A DNA stretch of 42,292 bases from contig CAMDZD010000018.1 of assembly GCA_945910815.1 (NCBI GenBank), positions 1 to 42,292 on the forward strand, written 5' to 3'. Shown one piece after another: positions 1 through 9,349 of the stretch (position 1 is its first letter; the number at the start of each line of letters is the position of its first letter). The notes beneath the pieces were generated by a model that had not been told where the DNA came from, made no database searches, and was given only the letters and a program-made list of their open reading frames with translations. A program made the translations under genes and the position numbers. Source of the DNA: an uncultured Clostridia bacterium (GTDB lineage Bacteria; Bacillota; Clostridia; Oscillospirales; Ruminococcaceae).

Positions 1-101
1 CGAGGGCTTTTCCTTTTGATTCGTGTGAAACAGTTCTCTTGCTTGTTTGGATTACGAGCTTTATTCTGATTTAAGTAAATGAAAAAAATTTTGGAAATCG
101 C

Positions 102-130
102 TTGACAAACCGTTTACAATATGCTATAAT
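102..130 (+). promoter_or_regulatory. Promoter of the tRNA-5S cluster
   Basis: TTGACA at 102-107 and TATAAT at 125-130 are separated by exactly 17 bases, a consensus housekeeping promoter. It lies about 20 bases before tRNA-Lys. I see no gene in 1-101. Confidence 0.85.
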
Positions 131-151
131 AGTTATGTTGAGTTATTAAGA

Positions 152-227
152 GCGCCATTAGCTCAGTTGGTAGAGCAACTGACTCTTAATCAGTGGGTCC
201 TGGGTTCGAGTCCCCGATGGTGCACCA
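152..227 (+). tRNA. tRNA-Lys (CTT)
   Basis: The acceptor stem GCGCCAT/ATGGTGC closes a full cloverleaf. The anticodon loop CTCTTAA gives anticodon CTT, which reads AAG. The CCA end is encoded. It is the first gene of a tRNA-Lys, tRNA-Glu, 5S, tRNA-Asn unit. Confidence 0.96.
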
Positions 228-232
228 AAGTG

Positions 233-307
233 GGCCCGTTGGTCAAGCGGTTAAGACTCCGCCCTCTCACGGCGGCATCACCAGTTCGATTCTGGTACGG
301 GTCACCA
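233..307 (+). tRNA. tRNA-Glu (CTC)
   Basis: The acceptor stem GGCCCGT/ACGGGTC and the anticodon stem CCGCC/GGCGG enclose the loop CTCTCAC, so the anticodon is CTC (reads GAG). CCA is encoded. It lies five bases after tRNA-Lys and so should be on the same transcript. Confidence 0.96.
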
Positions 308-318
308 AAGTTTTTTTA

Positions 319-434
<116 letters not shown>

Positions 435-442
435 ACTTACAT

Positions 443-518
443 TCCTCAATAGCTCAGTCGGTAGAGCATGCGGCTGTTAACCGCAGGGTCGTTGGTTCGA
501 GTCCAACTTGGGGAGCCA
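443..518 (+). tRNA. tRNA-Asn (GTT)
   Basis: The acceptor stem TCCTCAA/TTGGGGA and the anticodon loop CTGTTAA give anticodon GTT. CCA is encoded. It starts about eight bases after the 5S gene and is the last member of this RNA unit. Confidence 0.96.
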
Positions 519-529
519 ATATAAATAAA

Positions 530-558
530 AGCGAATTTCTTAGGAAGTTCGCTGTTTT
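530..558 (+). terminator. Terminator of the tRNA-5S unit
   Basis: An inverted repeat, AGCGAA(ctt)/(aag)TTCGCT, is followed by a short T run. It lies directly after tRNA-Asn and probably ends the stable-RNA transcript. Confidence 0.7.
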
Positions 559-569
559 TATGTTAAAAA

Positions 570-600
570 ATGCTGTATCTGATACAGCATTTTATTTTTT
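570..600. terminator. Bidirectional terminator hairpin
   Basis: The arms ATGCTGTATC and GATACAGCAT are perfectly complementary, with A-rich sequence on one side and T-rich on the other. The hairpin can stop the RNA cluster on plus and the 592-1209 gene on minus. The inner arm GCTGTATC/GATACAGC recurs in the hairpin at 1243-1268. Confidence 0.8.
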
Positions 601-1209
601 TATATAAATTATATCACTGTAAAGATGATATATTACTTGATTATCAATAATATCAATTTGATTAAAGCCATGTTCCCTGGTGTAATTCATAAATGAACGG
701 ATATATTTTCTAAGAAGCTCGAAATCGCTTTTCATTCTGAGATTTTCCTCTGAATTATTTCCGTCACAGACAATATACAGCCTGTTTAGTAACTGTTTTC
801 TTTTTCCTTGTGACTGATGTGCATAATACCATTGTATCATCTGATTTTTTCCTGTTCTCTGTCTTAGATTAAAAGGTCTGTCGGATAAGGCTTTAGGGTA
901 TACAGTCAGCTTTACATCAAAAGGAATTTCGTTTATATAAATATCAACATCGTGGCTTTTTTCATTTTCTTCGTGTACTGCTCCATAGTCACAGAACAGA
1001 TATTCACAGTATACAGATGTATAATAATTATACCAGCGGTGCAATGCGTAATCTTTATTGACATTATTTTTTTCGATTAAATCAAGACATTCATCAAGTG
1101 ACTTTGCATTATAAATAAAGTTAGTTGATTTGTCATTTTTATTGTCCTGTATTTTCCAGTCTGAAGAAATCATATCCAGACATCTTTTTAAATCTGATTC
1201 CATATTCAT
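592..1209 (-). CDS. Uncharacterised protein, possible PD-(D/E)XK nuclease fold
   Basis: This 205-residue soluble protein has no signal peptide. I do not recognise the exact family. Asp87/Asp89 precede a strand ending in FDVK (Asp98-x-Lys100), the spacing of a PD-(D/E)XK active site, with Glu69 as a possible upstream acid. A later stretch, QWYYAHQ near 126-132 followed by NRLYIV, resembles the conserved region that follows this motif in some uncharacterised nuclease-like families. The start at 1209 is chosen because AAGGAG lies eight bases upstream; an in-frame ATG at 1203 is less well placed. It is a lone minus gene bracketed by two related hairpins. The fold assignment is inference. Confidence 0.7.
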   Translation of the reverse strand: MNMESDLKRCLDMISSDWKIQDNKNDKSTNFIYNAKSLDECLDLIEKNNVNKDYALHRWYNYYTSVYCEYLFCDYGAVHEENEKSHDVDIYINEIPFDVKLTVYPKALSDRPFNLRQRTGKNQMIQWYYAHQSQGKRKQLLNRLYIVCDGNNSEENLRMKSDFELLRKYIRSFMNYTREHGFNQIDIIDNQVIYHLYSDIIYIKK

Positions 1210-1242
1210 TTTTTACTTCTCCTTATTAAATAAATATTAAAG

Positions 1243-1277
1243 AGCTGTATCAGATTAATTGATACAGCCCTTTTTTT
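1243..1277. terminator. Intergenic hairpin with T run on plus
   Basis: GCTGTATCA and TGATACAGC form a stem, with seven T residues following on the plus strand (1271-1277). On minus it follows the 1291-1827 gene but has only a weak T tract there. Its arms are nearly those of the hairpin at 570-590. Confidence 0.55.
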
Positions 1278-1290
1278 ATTTTGAGATATA

Positions 1291-1827
1291 CTATATTTTG
1301 GAGTGACAGTATTCACAGATTCCTGACTGTCCTGCTTTGATATTGTTTGATGCTCCGCAATTCGGGCATTTAACTGCAACAAGCTGTTCAGATACATTTT
1401 TAATCATTATTCTTGGGGTATCATTGTATTCGATATAGCAGTTTATGATATATCCTTTTTTAATCATCTTGTCAAAAAGCTTTATGAATTTATCTTCCGT
1501 CAGTCCGAATATTACTGATACTGATGAAAGAGGAATTACTCCGTCAGTGTCATTTTCAAAAACGTTATTGAATTTGTTGGCTTTTCCTGCAATATTGAAT
1601 CTTTTTAAAGATATTATAAGAATAGTTCCGAAAAACATCAGTATTCCAACAGCAATCCCGAGAGATTGCCTTAATTCTCTTTTTACTTCCATATCGTTTT
1701 CGCCTAAGAATTTAAAGAAATCCATAAGAAAGCCCACAATTCCAAGGAATACAAATGGAATACTTACTAAAAGCAATACAGAAGATATTATATTAGAGAA
1801 TATTATTTTACTTTTAGATAAATACAT
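1291..1827 (-). CDS. Membrane protein with C-terminal zinc ribbon
   Basis: The 178-residue protein has two hydrophobic segments near residues 10-36 and 55-75. A soluble region follows whose pattern (SSVSVIFGL, FIKLFDKMIKKGYI) suggests a winged-helix-like module. The C terminus is a zinc ribbon: CPNCGA and then CEYC. The start lies five bases after the thrS stop, so it is probably read on the thrS transcript, although no strong ribosome site is visible. I do not know its function; the zinc ribbon and membrane anchor are seen, and a binding role would be guesswork. Confidence 0.75.
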   Translation of the reverse strand: MYLSKSKIIFSNIISSVLLLVSIPFVFLGIVGFLMDFFKFLGENDMEVKRELRQSLGIAVGILMFFGTILIISLKRFNIAGKANKFNNVFENDTDGVIPLSSVSVIFGLTEDKFIKLFDKMIKKGYIINCYIEYNDTPRIMIKNVSEQLVAVKCPNCGASNNIKAGQSGICEYCHSKI

Positions 1828-1832
1828 GTCGC

Positions 1833-3779
1833 TTATTTTGCTTTCTTTGCGATGTCGTCAAGAAGTTTTTCAAGGAGTTCAGCTTGAGTCATAGAGCCTA
1901 AATCTCCCTCACGTCTTGAACGTACAGAAACAGTATTGCTTTCAACTTCCTTATCGCCTATTGTAAGCATAATCGGAAGTTTTTCGACAGTAGCGGAACG
2001 GATTTTATATCCTACCTTTTCGGCACGGTCATCAATAGATGCACGGATTCCGGCAGCTTCGAGTTTTTCAAGAAGTGCATCGCAGTATTCAAGATGACGG
2101 TCGGCAACAGGAATAATTCTTACCTGTTCGGGAGCTACCCACAACGGCAATGCACCTGCATAGTGTTCAATCATATATGCGAGAGTACGCTCATAACAAC
2201 CGAGTGAAGTTCTGTGAATGATGTAAGGAGTTTTCTTAGTACCGTCAACATCAACGTATTCCATACCGAATCTCTTGGCAAGAAGCATATCAATCTGAAT
2301 TGTTACAAGTGTATCTTCCTTGCCGTAAACATTTTTATACTGAATATCAAGCTTAGGGCCATAGAATGCAGCTTCATCAATTCCTATTGTGTAGGGAACT
2401 TCAAGGTGTTCAAGAATTTTCGCCATAACAGCTTGAGCCTCTTCCCACTGTTCCGGAGTACCTTCATATTTATTGTTAGGGTTTTCGGGATTCCACTGTG
2501 AGAATCTGAATGTGCAGTCATCAAGAAGTCCGACTGTATCGAGCATATATTTTGCAAGATTCAGACAGTCTTTAAATTCTTCCTCGAGTTGCTCGGGGCG
2601 GAGTATGAGGTGACCCTCTGAAATTGTAAACTGACGCACTCTTATAAGACCGTGCATTTCTCCGCTGTCCTCTTTACGGAAAAGCGTTGAAGTTTCGCCC
2701 AGTCTCATCGGCAAATCACGGTATGAACGCTGTCTGTTGAGGAATACCTGATACTGGAACGGGCATGTCATCGGACGGAGTGCGAAACATTCCTTAGTTT
2801 CGTCGTAAGGGTCACCGAGTATAAACATACCGTCAAGATAGTGGTCCCAGTGACCGGAAATTTTATAAAATTCTCTCTTTGCCATGAAAGGAGTTTTTGT
2901 AAGAAGGTATCCATGTTTCTGTTCAACATCTTCAACCCATCTCTGAAGTGTCTGAATAACCCTTGCACCCTTTGGGAGAATAATCGGAAGTCCCTGACCT
3001 ACAACGTCAACAGTTGTGAAATATTCCAGTTCACGTCCGAGCTTGTTATGGTCACGGAGTTTTGCTTCTTCACGCTGTTTGATATCGGCTTCAAGGTCTG
3101 CACTTTTCGGGTATGCTGTACCGTATACACGTGAGAGCATTTTATTCTTTTCAGAACCTCTCCAGTATGCACCTGTACATGATAAAAGCTTGAAAGCCTT
3201 TACCGGAGCAGTCGTCATAAGGTGAGGCCCTGCACATAAATCTACAAAATCGCCCTGCTTATAGAATGAAATAGTTTCACCCTTATCAGCATGTTCATGG
3301 CAGAGTTCAACCTTATATGGTTCGTCCATTTCCTCAAGCTTTGCGATTGCATCGGTTGGAGAGAGTTCAAACTGTTCAAGCGGTATTCCCTCCTTGACGA
3401 TTTTTTTCATTTCGGCTTCAATTTTTTCGAGTTCCTCGGGAGTAAACGGCTTTTCGATATCGAAATCGTAATAGAATCCGTTATCTATTGCAGGGCCTAT
3501 TGCAAGCTTTGTATCGGGGTAAAGTCTCTTTACAGCCTGTGCGAGAATGTGTGATGCAGTATGCCAGAAAGCTTTTTTGCCCTCGATTGAATCAAATGTG
3601 CATACTTCAAAATCGCAGTCATTTTCGATAACCGTGCGTAAATCCTTAACTTCCCCGTTGATTTTTACACAGCATGATGCCTTGTAAAGTCCCGTTCCGA
3701 TACCCTTGATTATTTCACTTGCGGGCATAGCGGATTCAATTTCACGGATACTTCCGTCTTTGAGTGTAAGCTTAATCAT
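1833..3779 (-). CDS. thrS: Threonine--tRNA ligase
   Basis: ThrRS charges tRNA-Thr with threonine in the cytoplasm. The 648-residue length is normal. Domains in order are an N-terminal TGS domain (MIKLTLKDGSIREIES), the editing domain with the HTASH motif near residues 73-77 and its later Cys/His site, the class II catalytic core, and a C-terminal anticodon-binding domain. The catalytic zinc ligands are visible as the Cys in RPMTCPF, the His in EMHGLIR and the His in IIHRTSLG. The start is preceded by an AGGAG-like site. The T-box leader at 4443-4700 lies upstream, but the DinB-like gene at 3849-4349 stands between leader and thrS, so control by uncharged tRNA would act through a two-gene transcript. 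Confidence 0.97.
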   Translation of the reverse strand: MIKLTLKDGSIREIESAMPASEIIKGIGTGLYKASCCVKINGEVKDLRTVIENDCDFEVCTFDSIEGKKAFWHTASHILAQAVKRLYPDTKLAIGPAIDNGFYYDFDIEKPFTPEELEKIEAEMKKIVKEGIPLEQFELSPTDAIAKLEEMDEPYKVELCHEHADKGETISFYKQGDFVDLCAGPHLMTTAPVKAFKLLSCTGAYWRGSEKNKMLSRVYGTAYPKSADLEADIKQREEAKLRDHNKLGRELEYFTTVDVVGQGLPIILPKGARVIQTLQRWVEDVEQKHGYLLTKTPFMAKREFYKISGHWDHYLDGMFILGDPYDETKECFALRPMTCPFQYQVFLNRQRSYRDLPMRLGETSTLFRKEDSGEMHGLIRVRQFTISEGHLILRPEQLEEEFKDCLNLAKYMLDTVGLLDDCTFRFSQWNPENPNNKYEGTPEQWEEAQAVMAKILEHLEVPYTIGIDEAAFYGPKLDIQYKNVYGKEDTLVTIQIDMLLAKRFGMEYVDVDGTKKTPYIIHRTSLGCYERTLAYMIEHYAGALPLWVAPEQVRIIPVADRHLEYCDALLEKLEAAGIRASIDDRAEKVGYKIRSATVEKLPIMLTIGDKEVESNTVSVRSRREGDLGSMTQAELLEKLLDDIAKKAK

Positions 3780-3848
3780 TGTTTTTTACTCCTTTATATT
3801 AATTTATTTTTGATATATAGTTATAATTTGAAAAACGGATTTTCTTCC

Positions 3849-4349
3849 TTATTCATCAAACAAAACATCTTTCTGATATTTTTCTGTTGCAAGTCCTGCA
3901 AACATTGGAAACTTACCTTTTTCAGAAATAGTTATGCCGTTAAGCATACCTGTATGAAACATCATGTGTCTGAACTGTCCAAGTATTAATTCAAGCACTG
4001 TATATTTACATTCAGGCGGATATTTGTATAAATCCTCATCATTAAGATTATCAAGATATTTGAAAACCTTATTTTTTACCTTTTCTAAATATGAAAGCAA
4101 TTCGGAATCAGTAAGAATGATATTGCAGGGAATATCGGGATTGTCCATGTTTTCAGAATGAAAATCCGGTTCTTTATAATCGAAAGGATTTATAAACCAT
4201 TTGTCACATGAATGAATAGTATGATAAACATATCTCCAGGCATATGCACCGCATAAAAGTGAATTTCTGTCATAAGTTTTTATTGCAGTTTCAAGATTAA
4301 TGAAATTTATTTCCATCTGATGTTTTATGCATAAAATAAGATTGTTCAT
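3849..4349 (-). CDS. DinB-like four-helix protein
   Basis: The 166-residue soluble protein looks like the DinB/YfiT-like four-helix bundle family, whose members often bind a metal through three histidines. Candidate ligands are His46 in the YHTIHSCDKW stretch and the late pair in FRHMMFHTG. Family members include bacillithiol- or mycothiol-dependent transferases and proteins of unknown role, so no substrate is assigned. The start has AGGTGG seven bases upstream. It sits 69 bases before thrS and about 95 bases after the T-box terminator, so it is likely the first gene of the T-box-controlled unit, an unusual partner for a tRNA synthetase. Confidence 0.75.
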   Translation of the reverse strand: MNNLILCIKHQMEINFINLETAIKTYDRNSLLCGAYAWRYVYHTIHSCDKWFINPFDYKEPDFHSENMDNPDIPCNIILTDSELLSYLEKVKNKVFKYLDNLNDEDLYKYPPECKYTVLELILGQFRHMMFHTGMLNGITISEKGKFPMFAGLATEKYQKDVLFDE

Positions 4350-4366
4350 AAAAAAACCACCTGTTT

Positions 4367-4432
4367 ATAATTAAAAGTTTCTGGTCAGGCTTTTTTCAAA
4401 AAACCTGCAGGGGTTCGGGGACGAAGTCCCTG
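4367..4432 (-). repeat. Dispersed intergenic repeat, copy 1
   Basis: Read on minus, a GC hairpin (GGGACTTCGTCCC) is followed by CCCCTGCA, then an inverted TTTTTTGAAAAAA element, then TGACC and AAACTTTTAATT. The same order recurs at 34778-34862 on plus. Both copies end just before the ribosome site of the next gene (here the DinB-like gene). Confidence 0.7.
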
Positions 4433-4442
4433 AGAATAAAGC

Positions 4443-4700
4443 AAAAAAATCCCTTAAACTGCCGTAGCAGTCCAAGGGACGATAATAATAACCGTGGTTC
4501 CACCCTGATTCACACAGATTTTATAACAGAAAAATCCGTATCTCATTAGCTCGGTAACGGGAGCGACCGCTGTTTATTGGACAGTCTCGGAGGGGGTGTG
4601 CTTTTCCTGATACTGTTCAGTCCTCTCACCTTTATGACTGTTCTCTGTAACGGTATATTATTGGAATAGCCTTCCTCGTCAGCGATTTAAAATATATTAT
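4443..4700 (-). promoter_or_regulatory. T-box leader, probably threonine-specific
   Basis: On minus the leader carries the T-box sequence AGGGTGGAACCACGG (4492-4506). A terminator follows with TCCCTT/AAGGGA outer arms and ACTGC/GCAGT inner arms (4450-4479) and seven T residues (4443-4449). Stem I lies upstream of this. The specifier region reads CACACC before CCCTCCGAG, so ACC or the overlapping ACA, both threonine codons, are candidates; I cannot fix the register by eye. T-boxes bind uncharged tRNA and switch to an antiterminator when the amino acid is scarce. The nearest synthetase gene is thrS. Confidence 0.9.
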
Positions 4701-4705
4701 TGTAT

Positions 4706-4734
4706 ATATTAACATACTTTTCGGAGATTGTCAA
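4706..4734 (-). promoter_or_regulatory. Promoter of the T-box/thrS unit
   Basis: On minus, TTGACA (4729-4734) and TAATAT (4706-4711) are 17 bases apart, just upstream of the T-box leader. Confidence 0.8.
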
Positions 4735-4773
4735 GGGGTTTTTATAATTAGTTTCAAAAAGTTTTCGGGAAGT

Positions 4774-4802
4774 TTGCAATACGGTGATTATTGTGATATA
4801 AT
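4774..4802 (+). promoter_or_regulatory. Promoter of the GH26 mannanase gene
   Basis: TTGCAA (4774-4779) and TATAAT (4797-4802) are 17 bases apart. The start codon is 30 bases downstream. Confidence 0.8.
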
Positions 4803-4831
4803 AAAAATAAAAATCAGAAAAATGAGGGATT

Positions 4832-6487
4832 ATGATGAAAGGACTAAAAATTACGGCTGTTGCATGTTCAGTATTAACTGTATTTTCATTTTTTGCAGGC
4901 TGTCAGAAAGTTGAAAACGTAAGCAGTATGACGGACAGTCTAATTGAAGAAGTTACAGAAACATTTTCTGAAACTGAAACGGCTGTTAATACAAATACAC
5001 TTCCTGTTGAAACATATCCTGAGTATCCGGTAACATATCCGGAGATAAAACCGGCAGATACAGGAGTAAAATATCAGTCTGAAGATTGTAAATATGATAA
5101 ATTCAAACTTGATGCACAGCTTTCCGGCTTTGAGGGAACAGGATATATAACAGGATTCAGCGGTGAAAATCAGCTTGATTTCGAGGTAAATGCACCGACA
5201 AATCAGCATTATGACCTTACATTCTGCATATCAGCCACAAGCGAAGTATTGTGCTATATTCAGATTAACGGTAGAAAAACAGGACAGTTCCGGACAAATT
5301 CCGAGGGAAAGTTCACAAGAATAACTATGCATGGCGTTTTCCTTACGGAGGGAATTTCCACAATATCCATATCATCTGACGGAGGAGATATGGCTGTTGA
5401 TTATCTTGAAATTTCAAACAATACATCTCTCAAGGATATAAAATATGATACAGATGTTACACTTTCAAATGCAAATGCAGGTGAATCCGCCCGCAGTCTT
5501 ATGAAATTCCTTTCCGATAATTACGGAAAATATGTAATATCCGGACAGTATGCCTCTGACAGTACAAACAGTGAAATTGACCTTATATATTCCGTTACGG
5601 GCAAAAAGCCAGTTATAAGATTTTCGGCACTTGAGACATCTTATGCAAGCTATGATGAAAGCTTTAAGGATATTGATGCATGTGCTGACTGGTACAGAAA
5701 CGGAGGAATTGTCGGGCTTATGTGGTACTGGCGTTCACCTGATGAAAAAGCCTCCGTATATGCAAGCGAAACTGATTTCAGAATTTCAGATGCCATAACT
5801 GACATTGATATTTCATGCATGACTCAGGAGGAAATACGTGGTCTTTACGGAGAGGGAAGAATTTCAAAAGAATGTTACGGAATTATTCTTGATATAGACA
5901 ATATAGCGGGACAGCTTATGTCTCTGAAAGATAAAGGTATTCCTGTTTTATGGAGACCGCTCCATGAGGCTTCGGGAGACTGGTTCTGGTGGGGTGCGGA
6001 CGGTGCTGAAAATTACCGCTGGCTCTGGAAACTGATGTATACAAGAATGACTGAATATTTTGAGCTTGATAACCTTATATGGATTTGGAACGGTCAGAGC
6101 AAGGAATATATAGTTCCGTCAGATACTTTTGACATTGCCTCTGTTGATATATATATTTCTCCCGATAAGGAATATGGAAGTCAGTATGAATATTTTGCAT
6201 CACTTCAGGAATTTATCGGTCAGGATAAGATTATTGCATTAAGTGAATGCAGTTCGGTTCCGGATATAGATTCCGTATTCAGAGATAATTCCGTGTGGTC
6301 GTTTTTTGGATTGTGGTACGGTCAGTATCTTTCTGACGATTATATGACAAAGGAATATCTCATAAAAAATTACAATTCAGCCGGTACTATGACTCTTGAC
6401 CAGTATCAGAAGCTTACAGGATATGAACCCACTGAAAATACTGAACCTGAAACAGAAAATACTTCCGAAACACAAAAAAACACTTAA
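4832..6487 (+). CDS. Lipoprotein GH26 beta-mannanase with CBM35-like domain
   Basis: Predicted endo-beta-1,4-mannanase tethered to the cell surface. The N terminus is a lipoprotein signal ending in the lipobox FAGC (Cys near residue 24). An acidic Thr/Glu-rich spacer follows. Residues about 80-195 form a CBM35-like beta sandwich (GTGYITGF, YIQING, MAVDYLEI). The GH26 barrel runs from about 220 to 530, with the acid/base Glu379 in RPLHEASGDWFWWG and the nucleophile Glu472 in IALSECSS. There is no dockerin, so it is lipid-anchored rather than cellulosomal, unlike the GH9 enzyme at 14614-16437. It is monocistronic with its own promoter and a terminator shared with guaB. Confidence 0.92.
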   Translation: MMKGLKITAVACSVLTVFSFFAGCQKVENVSSMTDSLIEEVTETFSETETAVNTNTLPVETYPEYPVTYPEIKPADTGVKYQSEDCKYDKFKLDAQLSGFEGTGYITGFSGENQLDFEVNAPTNQHYDLTFCISATSEVLCYIQINGRKTGQFRTNSEGKFTRITMHGVFLTEGISTISISSDGGDMAVDYLEISNNTSLKDIKYDTDVTLSNANAGESARSLMKFLSDNYGKYVISGQYASDSTNSEIDLIYSVTGKKPVIRFSALETSYASYDESFKDIDACADWYRNGGIVGLMWYWRSPDEKASVYASETDFRISDAITDIDISCMTQEEIRGLYGEGRISKECYGIILDIDNIAGQLMSLKDKGIPVLWRPLHEASGDWFWWGADGAENYRWLWKLMYTRMTEYFELDNLIWIWNGQSKEYIVPSDTFDIASVDIYISPDKEYGSQYEYFASLQEFIGQDKIIALSECSSVPDIDSVFRDNSVWSFFGLWYGQYLSDDYMTKEYLIKNYNSAGTMTLDQYQKLTGYEPTENTEPETENTSETQKNT

Positions 6488-6518
6488 AAAAAGCCTTCGT
6501 CAGATGACGGAGGCTTTT
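6485..6518. terminator. Bidirectional terminator between GH26 and guaB
   Basis: The arms AAGCCTTCGTCA and TGACGGAGGCTT (6491-6516) are flanked by an A run on the left and a T run on the right, so the hairpin can end both convergent genes. Confidence 0.88.
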
Positions 6519-6522
6519 AAAA

Positions 6523-8019
<1,497 letters not shown>

Positions 8020-8030
8020 TTATTATTACA

Positions 8031-8059
8031 ATAATACCAATTTTATGACAAAAAGTCAA
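8031..8059 (-). promoter_or_regulatory. Promoter of guaB
   Basis: On minus, TTGACT (8054-8059) and TATTAT (8031-8036) have a 17-base spacer, about 35 bases before the start codon. Confidence 0.75.
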
Positions 8060-8125
8060 GGGATTCAAAGACTTTGACGTCAACGAAATTATAAGTTCAA
8101 TAACAGTTCTATTTATGCACAATGC

Positions 8126-8728
8126 TTAAAGAACATACGGTTTGCCGTCAATTGTATATATATAGAGCTGTTGACCGTCTGCTTTTTCGGTGAGGGAAAT
8201 ATCTTTTCCGTCAGCGGAGCATGTTATATCTGCTTCAACGAGCTTGCGTTTTTCGATTTTTTTGGAAGTTCCTTCAGATGCCTCATCAAGCATTTCATCG
8301 ATTTCGTCAAAATATGTGTATACGTCTTTATCTTCCTCGGTTGCACAGGCAGTAATTTTTATGCTTTTAAATTCATATTCATCAGTTCCAAGAACACCGC
8401 CGATTGTATCATAATTTGATTTCAGAAAAGCTTTTATCGAATCAAATTCATAAGTTTCAGCAAGATAGTCAAGATAAGCCGGATATGAATTTTGTTTTGC
8501 GAGTTCCTCGTCCTGTTCAGCAATTGAATAGTAATAATTTACTATTACATCAGCCTCCTCAGATGTAAGAAAATGGCTGTCAAATTCTATCGGAAAGGGC
8601 AGACCTTCGCTTTCTGAAATCATAGTTTTTCCGTATTCAAGCCTTACAGAACCTTTTTCTTCCTTGCAGGCTGTCAGAGAGAGCATTCCCAAAGCAAGGG
8701 AAAGGCACAGAGCTTTTTTTAAAATCAT
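8126..8728 (-). CDS. Small lipoprotein of unknown function
   Basis: The 200-residue protein starts with a lysine-containing hydrophobic signal and a lipobox, LTAC, near residues 18-21, so it should be lipidated and exposed on the outer face of the membrane. The mature part is acidic and mixed alpha/beta (ADVIVNYYYSIAEQDEELAKQN). It ends with a short beta region, QQLYIYTIDGKPYVL. I do not recognise a family. It is monocistronic, with a consensus promoter. Confidence 0.8.
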   Translation of the reverse strand: MILKKALCLSLALGMLSLTACKEEKGSVRLEYGKTMISESEGLPFPIEFDSHFLTSEEADVIVNYYYSIAEQDEELAKQNSYPAYLDYLAETYEFDSIKAFLKSNYDTIGGVLGTDEYEFKSIKITACATEEDKDVYTYFDEIDEMLDEASEGTSKKIEKRKLVEADITCSADGKDISLTEKADGQQLYIYTIDGKPYVL

Positions 8729-8768
8729 TTCAAATACTCCTTATTATTATAGTTTACTTATTATAACA

Positions 8769-8797
8769 ATTATAGTCTTAATATTCGTTTATGTCAA
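8769..8797 (-). promoter_or_regulatory. Promoter of the 8126-8728 lipoprotein
   Basis: On minus, TTGACA (8792-8797) and TATAAT (8769-8774) are 17 bases apart. Confidence 0.82.
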
Positions 8798-8874
8798 GAA
8801 TATTTTTCTGTTTGTCTATAATTGATGATTTTTATATAATAATTTGTGCATTTATACAAAAATAAAATTTGCTA

Positions 8875-8903
8875 TTGACTTTTCAGGATTTTTGCAGTAT
8901 AAT
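8875..8903 (+). promoter_or_regulatory. Promoter of tRNA-Pro
   Basis: TTGACT (8875-8880) and TATAAT (8898-8903) have a 17-base spacer and lie 27 bases before the tRNA. Confidence 0.82.
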
Positions 8904-8930
8904 ATCAAAGTCGGTGAAAAACCGTATAAA

Positions 8931-9004
8931 CGAGGTGTAACTCAGCTTGGTAGAGTGCTTGGTTTGGGACCAAGATGCCGCAGGTTCGAGTCCTGTCACC
9001 TCGA
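8931..9004 (+). tRNA. tRNA-Pro (TGG)
   Basis: The acceptor stem CGAGGTG/CACCTCG and anticodon loop TTTGGGA give anticodon TGG. After discriminator A the genome reads CTA, so CCA is not encoded, unlike the other five tRNAs here; it must be added after transcription. It has its own promoter and terminator. Confidence 0.95.
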
Positions 9005-9006
9005 CT

Positions 9007-9044
9007 AATTCGGGGAGTATATATTTTTCCCTCTCCCCGAATTT
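9007..9044 (+). terminator. Terminator of tRNA-Pro
   Basis: The arms AATTCGGGGAG and CTCCCCGAATT surround a T-rich loop. The hairpin lies directly after the tRNA. The following T tract is short. Confidence 0.7.
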
Positions 9045-9062
9045 CAATAAAAAATATTTTCT

Positions 9063-9120
9063 GAAAAAATTTCTGAAAAGTACTTGACAAATTCAGATTT
9101 ATGTGATATAATAATTAAGT
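9063..9120 (+). promoter_or_regulatory. Duplicate stable-RNA promoter with no gene behind it
   Basis: TTGACA (9084-9089) and TATAAT (9107-9112) are 17 bases apart. About 57 bases around them nearly repeat the functional promoter at 9161-9217. No tRNA or ORF lies between the copies. It may act as a tandem promoter for tRNA-Thr or be left over from a lost tRNA. Confidence 0.75.
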
Positions 9121-9180
9121 CGCATGGATGTGATAAATAAAAATGTCAAAAAAGTTTTTTGAAAAATTTCCTGAAAGCAC

Positions 9181-9209
9181 TTGACAAATCAGAAAATATG
9201 TGATATAAT
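9181..9209 (+). promoter_or_regulatory. Promoter of tRNA-Thr/tRNA-Tyr
   Basis: TTGACA (9181-9186) and TATAAT (9204-9209) have a 17-base spacer and lie 20 bases before tRNA-Thr. Confidence 0.85.
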
Positions 9210-9228
9210 AATTAAGCTAAATATCAAT

Positions 9229-9304
9229 GCTGGTGTAGCTCAGTTGGTAGAGCAGCTGATTTGTAATCAGCAGGTCGGGGGTTCGAGTCCGTCCACCAGC
9301 TCCA
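9229..9304 (+). tRNA. tRNA-Thr (TGT)
   Basis: The acceptor stem GCTGGTG/CACCAGC and anticodon loop TTTGTAA give anticodon TGT. CCA is encoded. Confidence 0.96.
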
Positions 9305-9349
9305 TTCTATCTCTGAATAAGATAGAAATTTTTTTGAAAAAAGTAATAT

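Noticed and set aside
1206..1397. Small minus ORF between the nuclease-like and zinc-ribbon genes
   Set aside because: It overlaps the zinc-ribbon coding end in another frame and runs through the hairpin at 1243-1268.
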